From NCBI GenBank assembly GCA_963969495.1, contig OZ018324.1, forward strand, positions 156,472,172 to 156,536,171: a DNA stretch of 64,000 nt, given 5' to 3'. The stretch's first letter is position 1. Each line of letters begins with the position of its first letter. Of this stretch, positions 56,738 through 64,000 are shown piece after piece. A program made the position numbers and the translations under genes. The notes under the pieces are model-generated. The model was not told where the DNA came from. It searched no databases and saw only the letters and a list, made by a program, of their open reading frames with translations. This DNA is from Ceratothoa steindachneri (lineage: Eukaryota; Arthropoda; Malacostraca; Isopoda; Cymothoidae).

Positions 56738-57743
56738 TGTCATGGTATGACATTACATTATATCAATACAATATTATATCTATGGAGGAGGGACCAATAA
56801 CTTAAAGGCAATCCGACAAGGGACGGAACGCCACGAGTTTCGACGCGCGGAACAGCGAGAAACAATGCAACGAGGTCACGTAAAATTTGGGCAATGGCAA
56901 AGCTCAAGGTTATTTAAAGAGGCATTACAAAAATATAATTTTATTTACATAAAAATAAGAGAATAAAAGAGCAAAATTAAATTGGAAAATGAGGGGGGGA
57001 AATTGCAGAGTTATGCGTCAGACTATGAAGTTAAAAATTAATGTATTACAGAAGGAGACTATTCAAATGGGGAGGATTAACTCAATTGGGTTACTGAAGG
57101 GGAAGAGGGGTTGGATTAAGGAGGATTCCGGGTGAGACGTCAGGGTAAGTCTTCACGGATGTCTTCTGCAGGCAATAAACGTGAGGCGAGGCCGCTCGGA
57201 CCTTCTAAGCGGGAAGTTAACTTGATGACGGTTCTCCAAAAGGACGGGGGGGGGGGGTAACGTCCTGTCCAAGGGAGAGTATTTCGGCCACCCAAAAACA
57301 AGGGGCGAACGAGGAGGGCTTCGACAGGAGTTGATGAGTGGAGTCGGAACAATCGCTCGGTGGCAATCGTCAAATGGAATTACCACACTGGCTGGGTTAA
57401 TTCCAGGACACAAACAAAAGTTCAGCCGTCACTTTGCTTTGTCGTTAGCACCTGACTTAGAACTAGGTGAAACTTCTTGGGTTCGGGTGAGACTCCTCAA
57501 CTCTTTGTCTCCCAAATGGAAAACTAGCACTATTTATATATCCGAAGCTCCTCCCGCGGGGGTGGGGGGAAACAGCGCTACTCTCGAATGGCCTCGAATC
57601 TTCACGCCGAGTCGATTCTAACTCGCGTAAAGGTGGTCCGTGGTAGACGCGGTGGACGCGCCTAACCAAATTCCAGAATCTTCTCTAGCGCAAGGACTTC
57701 ACTTCCGTGCTGGAAAGGAAATTCAACGTGGAATTCTTCAACA
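56738..57743 (-). repeat. Left LTR (3' LTR in element orientation)
   Basis: 1,006 bp, TG...CA ends, matching 60642-61693 along nearly the whole length. On the minus strand TATATAAATAG (about 57530-57541) is a TATA-box candidate. G-run and small-indel differences between the two LTRs show that time has passed since insertion. Confidence 0.93.
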
Positions 57744-58079
57744 CATCGCCTATCCGAAAGATGATGCTCTACAAAGCAGTTGCGTAGGAAAGGATCATCC
57801 CACCCGTCGAACTAGAATTATCAAGGATCTAGGGAAATTCTGACCTGAAAAAGGACAGGTATACACACAAAAAAACGTTAATCTGAGCTCAGCGGTGAAT
57901 TTACGGACACAAGCCTTAAACTGGTCAATTCTACAGACAATTTAACTAGTACAATTACAAAAAAAAATCACAGGAGAACATTGGGGACATTTCAGTGGAA
58001 CCAACTAAAAAGGATGCAATTAAATGGAGGCATGAACATAGACTAATGGCTAAACTTAGTGGACCCTCCCTACAAAAAA

Positions 58080-58600
58080 TTATAATTAAGAACATTAATG
58101 AAATAATATATACAATTCACGTGGAAAACCTTCGCTCCCGCCACAGTACGGATGAGGAAATCCACGGGTCCTCTAGCCTCGAGGACGCGATAGGGTCCCT
58201 TTCACTGGCTAAGGATTTTGTTGCTTTCCGTGGGAAGTAGCACCAGCACCTTCGCGCCTGGCTTGAATTTTCGTTCTCTTGACTTAAGGTCCAATTAGGT
58301 CTCAAACCTCTCAATAAGTCCTTCTTCACGGAATACGAGACTCGTTTGACACCTCGGGTGGACTCACTCTCGAGGGCTTTAGTTTTCTCCCGAAGGGGGG
58401 GCAGAGTTGCGTACTCTTTCCGGGCGCGGGAAAACTTATCGCTCCGGAGGGCTTGGAACTCCGGGTTGATAGGGATTTCCAGGGGAACAGGTGCACGGGA
58501 TTCCAGGGCTGCCTGTGTACGGGTAATCACGGGCTGGGCCACAGGATGGTCGTGAATTACGGGGTTCTGACCGAACAAAACGGATCAGAACTGGATTGGG
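58080..58600 (-). pseudogene. Post-protease spacer and integrase C-terminal (GPY/F-like) relic
   Basis: A 153-codon open frame (58578-58117) starts MFGQNPVIHDHPVAQPVITR. After a frameshift near 58280 the better reading is KFKPGAKVLVLLPTESNKIL and then GPVDFLIRTVAGAKVFHVNC. This corresponds to the C-terminal module of Gypsy integrases (F..GDKVLVLLPT..NKLL..W.GPY.V......VDY.I....K.K.FHVN). Its position right after the protease shows the deletion of RT, RNase H and the integrase core. Confidence 0.75.
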
Positions 58601-58739
58601 GCCGCTACCACTTCGGCCCAACCGGACATATAGTCACACTTGATGTGACAACGAATTAGTGGGAAACGACTGGCCCGGCCAAGGTAGTCGTGGACCACCG
58701 CAAATTTCTTGTGGTCGGGCCCAGCAGGGGAAAGTAGGT

Positions 58740-60100
58740 CCTCAGACACTATAATGCAAGTGCACCCGGTGTCACGGACGAGGGTGGATACTCAGCGACC
58801 GTTCACAGTTCCGTTCTCGAACTTCAATCCACCAGGGTAGTTCTCATTAAAGAGAAAATTTACCTGATGGACCGGGTCTTTGGCGGGCAAGGGAGGATCG
58901 GGGGTCTCCTGAGGCGACGGAGGGGGATCAGGGGTGGCCCATATTCGGTGCGCTTGGTGGGACTGAGAGTTTGCGAATCGGGAGTTTTGGGGACAGTTCG
59001 TGCGGCAATGGCCGGGAACTCCGCAGGTGTAGCAGACGATCGGGTTCTTTTGGTACGGCACAACTGGGGTAGAAGAAACTAAGGGTTTAACGTCTCGGTG
59101 TTCAGATGGATGGAAGTTTCTTGGCTTCGAGGGACTAGGAACTTTGGTAAATCTTGAACCAATTAAGGAGGGGTCTTAGGACCATAAAATTTAGTTTTGG
59201 GGGGTGATTGGGGAGCGTTTTTAACATCCTTAAGGTATAAATTGTGACTACCCACGTAGACATCGGCCTCTTCCAAGCATTCCTTGAAAGTGGCACAAAG
59301 TTTATCCTTAATGAAGGCGCGAATTTCGGGAGCCTCGGCAGCTAAAAGCTAATCGCTAAGGAAGAAGTCCAAAAAGGACTCGTAGACCTGGGAAATCTTG
59401 CACGCATCCAGCCAACACTGAAGGTTTCTTTGAAGGATGTACCCGTGTTGTCGAAATGTTATGGCAGGTCGGATCCTTTCCTGGCGGAATCGGAAGCGGT
59501 AGAATTCGCAATTCATATGAACAGCGGCTAACAATTCGGACTTTAACGTGGAATAGTCCAAAGTTGCTTCCGGGGGAAGGGATACGAAAATATCCCCTAA
59601 CCGGGCATTTCGGAGGGGAAGTAAGCGAGCGACGCCATCATTTTCGAGATCTCATCTATCGATCTGAAAGGCTCTCTCAAAATGGGTAAAAAAATGACCC
59701 AAAGTCCTCTCCATCATTAAAAGCGGGAAGTTTGACTAAAGGAGTTTGGGAAATTTCAGCCCGGGAACCGATGGACTGAGAATCCATTTGATTTCGGCTC
59801 ATTTCCAGCTCATGCTGACTAATTTGTTCACGTTCTTCAACTCCATTTTTTTCTTCTCCTTCTCCATCTCCGTTTTAAGTTTGTTCTCCTCCATCTCCAT
59901 TTTGTTCTTCTATATCTCCATTTTCAGTTTGTTCTCCTCCATCTCCATTTTCGTTTTCAGTTTGTTCTCCTCCATCTCAATTTTGTTCTTCTCCATCATA
60001 ATTTTCAGTTTGTTCTCCATCTCCGTTTTTCTTAGTTCCTCTTCCCTTCGCTCTGCTCGTTCGTTCATCTCCTCTTCCTGTACGTAATTTAGCAGGTCTT
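58740..60100 (-). pseudogene. Gypsy gag (coiled coil, capsid, CCHC) and protease start
   Basis: The minus strand from about 60095 encodes a repetitive coiled coil (MENKLK, MEENKLKTKMEMEENKL), then HFFTHFERAF (capsid start) and, from about 59561, STLKSELLAAVHMNCEFYRF with FRQERIRPAITFRQHGYIL. After a stop come IKDKLCATFKECLEEADVY and the zinc knuckle CYTCGVPGHCRTNC (58993-59034; C-x2-C-x4-H-x4-C). The protease starts VSTLVRDTGCTCIIVSEDLL with catalytic DTG at 58765-58773, just after an in-frame stop. Stops also interrupt the coiled coil and capsid, so the product is broken. Confidence 0.82.
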
Positions 60101-60596
60101 TGCCCGAAAGACCTCTTTGCCCAAAAGACCTAAAATTTGACCCTGACTCTTGAATTTTTCAAAGGATGACACTGTTACGCAGTTAACTGAGGGAACACTG
60201 ACACACGAACGAGCTAGGACACTACCCACGCGAAACGAATACTTGAATATTCGTGAATCCCTTGGTCACAAAAAAAATATGATACAGCTACCTACCTCTG
60301 CTGTTTCTAAGCGGAAAAAAATTAAAATGGTCCTACCGGAATCAGGACACCAATGACTTTAACTCTTTTGTATTAATAACCAGGAGAGTCTCCAAAATGT
60401 AAACACAATAAAAAAATTAATTACCTGGGGTCCAACACAAAATCTAAATGGATTACGTTCCACTGCTCTTTAATTAACCTGAACTTGCCTTCTGCCAGTA
60501 CAATACAAAAATTAAAATAAAAGGGATAGACGTGAATAACAAGTGAACTTCTAATGTCGAAATTAAAATGACACGGGTTCGTAAAAACCCCAAACA

Positions 60597-60609
60597 CACT
60601 TGACACCAA
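60597..60609 (-). promoter_or_regulatory. Candidate primer-binding site
   Basis: TTGGTGTCAAGTG on the minus strand, about 35 nt inside the right LTR. TGGTGTCA is a common start of Gypsy primer-binding sites. The tRNA was not identified and the gap to the LTR is longer than usual. Confidence 0.4.
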
Positions 60610-60641
60610 CATTATATAATATGTATATTAATAAATATATA

Positions 60642-61693
60642 TGTCGTGGTATGACATTATATTATATCAATGCCATATTATATCTATGGGGGAGGAACCA
60701 ATAACTTAAAGGCGAACTGACAAGGGAAAGGGGGGTGACCCCACAATTTTCGACGCGCGTAACAGCGAGAAACAGTGCCACAAGGTCACGTAAAATTTGG
60801 GCAATGGCAAAGCTCAAGGTTATTTAAAGAGGCATGTACAAAAATATAATTTTATTTGCATAAAAGTAAGAGAATAAATGGGCAAAATTAAATTGGAAAA
60901 TGAGGGGGGGAAATTGCGAGTTATGCGTCAGACTATGAAGTTAAAAATTAATGTATTACAGAAGGAGACTATTCAAATGCGGAGTATTAACTCAATTAGG
61001 TTGCTGAAGGGGAAGAGGGGTTGGATTAAGGAGGATTCCGGGTGAGACGTCAGGGTAAGGCTTCACGGATGTCTTCTGCAGGCAATAAACGTGAGGCGAG
61101 GGCACTTGGACCTTCTGAGCGGGAAGTCAACGTGATGACGGTTCTCCAAAAGGAAGGGAGGAGGCGGTAACGTCCTCTCCAGGGGAGAGTATTTCGGCCA
61201 CCCGAAAACGAGGAGCAAACGAGGAGGGCTTCGACAGGAGTTGATGAGTGGAGTCGGAACAATCGCTCGGTGGCAATCGTCAAATGGAATTGCCACACTG
61301 GCTGGGTTAATTCCAAGACACAAACAAAAGTTCAGCCGTCACTTTGCTTTGTCGTTAGCACCTGACTTGGAACTAGGGGAAACTTTTTGGGTCCGGGCGA
61401 GACTCCTCAACTCTGTGTCTCCCAAATGGAAGACGAGTACTATATATATCCAAGGCTCCCCCCGCGGGGGTGGGAGGAAACAGCGCTACTCTCGAATGGC
61501 CTCGAATCTTCACGCCGAGTCGATTCTAACTCGCGTAAAGGTGGTCCGTGGTGGACGCGGTTCGAGGCTACTGCTTGTGGATGGGGTGGGGGGCGGATTA
61601 CCAATTTAAGCCTAACCAAATTCTAGAATATTGTCCAGAGCAAGGACTTCACTTCCGTGCTGGAAAAGAAATTCCACGTGAAATTCCCTCACA
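60642..61693 (-). repeat. Right LTR (5' LTR in element orientation)
   Basis: 1,052 bp, TG...CA ends, paired with 56738-57743. It has about 45 bp more than the left LTR, mainly near 61555-61610. Confidence 0.93.
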
Positions 61694-61698
61694 CTAAA

Positions 61699-63540
61699 CC
61701 TTAAGTAAAACCCATTGGAGAAACCTGCATCAGGTTCTCAACCTTAACTAAAACTCATTGCAGAAACCTGCTTCGGTTCTCAACCTCAACTAAAACTCAA
61801 TAGAGACATCTGCGTCAAGTTCTCGACCTTATCTAAAACTCACTGGAGCAACCTGCATCTCGTTCTCGAACTTAACTAAAACGCATTGAAGGAATCTGTA
61901 TCTAGTTCTCAACCTTAACTAAAACTCATTCGAAGAACATGCGTCGGGTTCTCAACCTTAACTTAAACTCATTGGAGGAACATGCATCGGGTTCTCGAAC
62001 TTAACTAGAACTCATTGGAGCACCCTGCAACTGGTTCTCAACTTTAACTAAAACTCATTTGAGCAAACTGCATCGGGTTCTCAACCTTCACTAAAACTGA
62101 TTGGAGCATCCTGCATTGGGTTCTCGAACTTAACTATAACTTATTGGAGCAACCTGCATAGGGTTCTCAACCTTAACTCAAACTCACTAGAGCAACCTGC
62201 ATCGGATTCTCGACCATAACAGAAACTCAATGAAGCAACCTGCATCTGGTCCTAAACCTTAAACAAAACTCACATGAGAAACCTGCATTGGGTTCTCAAC
62301 CTTAAATAAAACTCATTGGAGTACCTGCATCGGGTTCCCGACCTTAACTAAAACTCATTTGAGAATTCTGCGTCGGGTTCTAGAACTTAAATACGACACA
62401 TTGGAGCAACCTGCATCGAGTTCTCAAACTTAACTAAAACTTATTTGAGACATCTGCATCGGTTTCTCGAACTCAAGTAAAACTGAGTGGAGAATCCTGC
62501 ATCGGGTTCTCTACCTTAACTAAAACTCATTGGAGCAACTTGCATCGGCTTCTCGACCTTAACTAAACTCAATTGAGACATTTGCATCGGGTTCTCGACC
62601 TTATCTAAAGCTCAGTGGAGAAGCCTGCATCTGGTTCTCAACCTTAACTAAAACTCAGTGGAGCCTCTTGCATCGGGTTCTCGAACTTAACTAAAAGTCT
62701 TTTAGCATGCCACATCTGATTCTCCACCTTAACTAAAACTCATTAGAGAAACTTGTATCGGGTTCTCAACCTTTACTTAAACTCATTAGAGAAACCTGCA
62801 TTTAGTTCGCGACCTTATCTAAAACTCATTGGAGCAACTGCATGTTGTTATAGACCTTAACTAAAACTTATTTGAGTAATCTAGGTTGGATTCTCGACCT
62901 TAACTAGAACTCATTGGAGCCAGCTGCCTCCGGTTCACAACCTTAACTAAATCTCATTGGAGCAACCTGCAGCGGGTTCTCGACCTTACCTAAAACTAAT
63001 TGTAGCAACCTGCATCTGGATCTCAACCATAATTAAAACTCATTGGAGAAACCTACTTCGGGGTCTCAACCTTAACTAAAACTCATTTGAGACATCTGCG
63101 TCGGGTCTTGACCTTAACTAAGGCTCATTTGAGCAACCTACATCGGGTTCTTGAATTTAACTAAAACTCATTTGAGCAACCTGCATGGGTTTTCGACCTT
63201 AACTAAAAGTCATTTGTGACATTTGCGTCGGGTTCTCGACCTTAACTTGAAATCATTGGAGCAACCTGCATCGTGTTCTCGAGCTTAACTAGAACTCATT
63301 GGAGCAACCTGCATCGGGTTCTCAACCTTAACTAAAACTCATTGGAGAGTCCTGCATCGGGTTCTTAACCTTAACTAAAACTCTGGAGAAACCTATATCG
63401 GGTTCTTAACTTTAACAAAAACTTATTGGAGAAACTTGCATCGAGTTCTCAACCTTAACTTAAACTCACTTCAGACCTTTGCGTCGGGTTCTCTACCCTA
63501 ACTAAAACTCACTTGAGACACCTGCGTCTGGTTCCCACCT
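61699..63540. repeat. 43-bp satellite array, right part
   Basis: The same unit and orientation as 55550-56737, roughly 43 units, equally diverged. The left end continues the unit broken at 56737. Confidence 0.95.
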
Positions 63541-64000
63541 TTACCCGTCTTTTTATGAATGACACTCCTTGAGTCCTCCCTTAATTTAAATCAACATTTT
63601 CCTTGCATCCGCACCACGGATATTATTGGTTTTATTCTGTCTACTTTGACCAGGCAGTGTAACATTCACAAGGTCCACAAGATTTTGTACAGACCCTTTG
63701 CAGTGAAGTGTGTCTTTCCTGCTGGGTCAATTACCCACGCTTTACTTTGAAAGAAATCTAAATCTAGAAGTAAATTAGCCGAAAACCTCATCTCATTTTC
63801 GACAATGGAACACTAGGCGAGATAGACCGCACTGCCCATTTCTAAATAGAACTATACCCTATCTTCTTAAAGGATTTAAACTTTTGACCGGTTATGCCCA
63901 CTAACTGAAATCGGGGCAGCGTAACTCTGTGAAAGTTCTTCGTGAGGTGTTTCAATTCCTCCACGAATTCCTTCTTTACTAAAGTCGTATAAGCTGCGGT
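63541..64000. other. Non-satellite flank, no gene recognised
   Basis: The satellite stops abruptly at about 63540. Downstream frames have no recognisable motif. Confidence 0.4.

Larger units (their letters stand above)
56738..61693 (-). mobile_element. Gypsy-type LTR retrotransposon, internally deleted, inserted in the satellite
   Basis: 4,956 bp with two LTRs of about 1.0 kb. It is flanked by CTCAA (56733-56737) and CTAAA (61694-61698), a 5-bp duplication with one change. The satellite unit reads through cleanly when the element is removed. Internal order on the minus strand: primer-binding candidate TTGGTGTCAAGTG (60597-60609), gag with coiled coil and capsid, CCHC knuckle, protease, then a jump to the integrase C-terminus. 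RT, RNase H and the integrase core are missing, so it depended on other elements in trans, if it moved at all. Confidence 0.88.

Noticed and set aside
57331..57621. Open frames of 80-120 codons inside both LTRs (also 61050-61626)
   Set aside because: They are duplicated only because the LTRs are duplicated, and they overlap promoter-like LTR sequence with no protein motif.
55550..63540. CRISPR-like array
   Set aside because: The 43-bp units are contiguous and diverged with no unique spacers, in a eukaryotic transposon-rich context.

Overview
This is AT-rich, gene-poor eukaryotic DNA from an invertebrate, most likely an arthropod and plausibly a crustacean. That placement is an inference from the mix of transposable elements (Penelope-like elements, Gypsy, Jockey-, CR1/L2- and I-like LINEs, Tc1/mariner, hAT, Harbinger) and from ten (TA)n arrays totalling about 1.1 kb. 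I see no bacterial operons, rRNA, tRNA or CRISPR, and no convincing host gene. All homology calls are made by eye from conserved motifs, without any database search.

Layout. 1-4 kb: a Tc1-like transposon with terminal inverted repeats (TIRs) and TA target duplication, a LINE endonuclease scrap and a mariner remnant. 4.0-9.7 kb: the only apparently intact element, a two-ORF Jockey-like LINE flanked by a 12-bp direct repeat. 9.7-16 kb: Penelope-like ends, a relic of a sister LINE, a 1.09-kb foldback element, and a 92-bp inverted repeat bracketed by (TA)n. 17.5-20.3 kb: Gypsy and Tc1 relics. 21.3-23.5 kb: a hAT transposase split by about 1.2 kb of GC-richer, LTR-like DNA. 25.2-29.1 kb: a decayed minus-strand sister of the intact LINE. 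29.6-36.1 kb: Penelope, mariner and two LINE reverse-transcriptase relics, plus an intact stretch of an unnamed conserved protein. 36.9-45.5 kb: an apparent nest in which the two convergent genes of a PIF/Harbinger element are separated by a 5'-truncated LINE that is itself interrupted by a CR1/L2-like element with an SGNH domain. 45.5-47.6 kb: Gypsy integrase, then Penelope RT and GIY-YIG. 50-51 kb: another LINE RT relic. 52.0-55.1 kb: a hAT-like element with an 8-bp target duplication that encloses both a broken hAT transposase and a second copy of the unnamed conserved protein. 55.5-63.5 kb: a 43-bp satellite array split by an internally deleted Gypsy-type LTR retrotransposon with two full LTRs and a 5-bp target duplication.

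How it fits together. The genes are parts of separate selfish elements, not a cooperating pathway. What can be reconstructed is insertion order: LINE into a (TA)n/Penelope-type end, CR1 into LINE into Harbinger, and LTR element into satellite. Only the LINE at 4.0-9.7 kb has both ORFs open and could be recently active.
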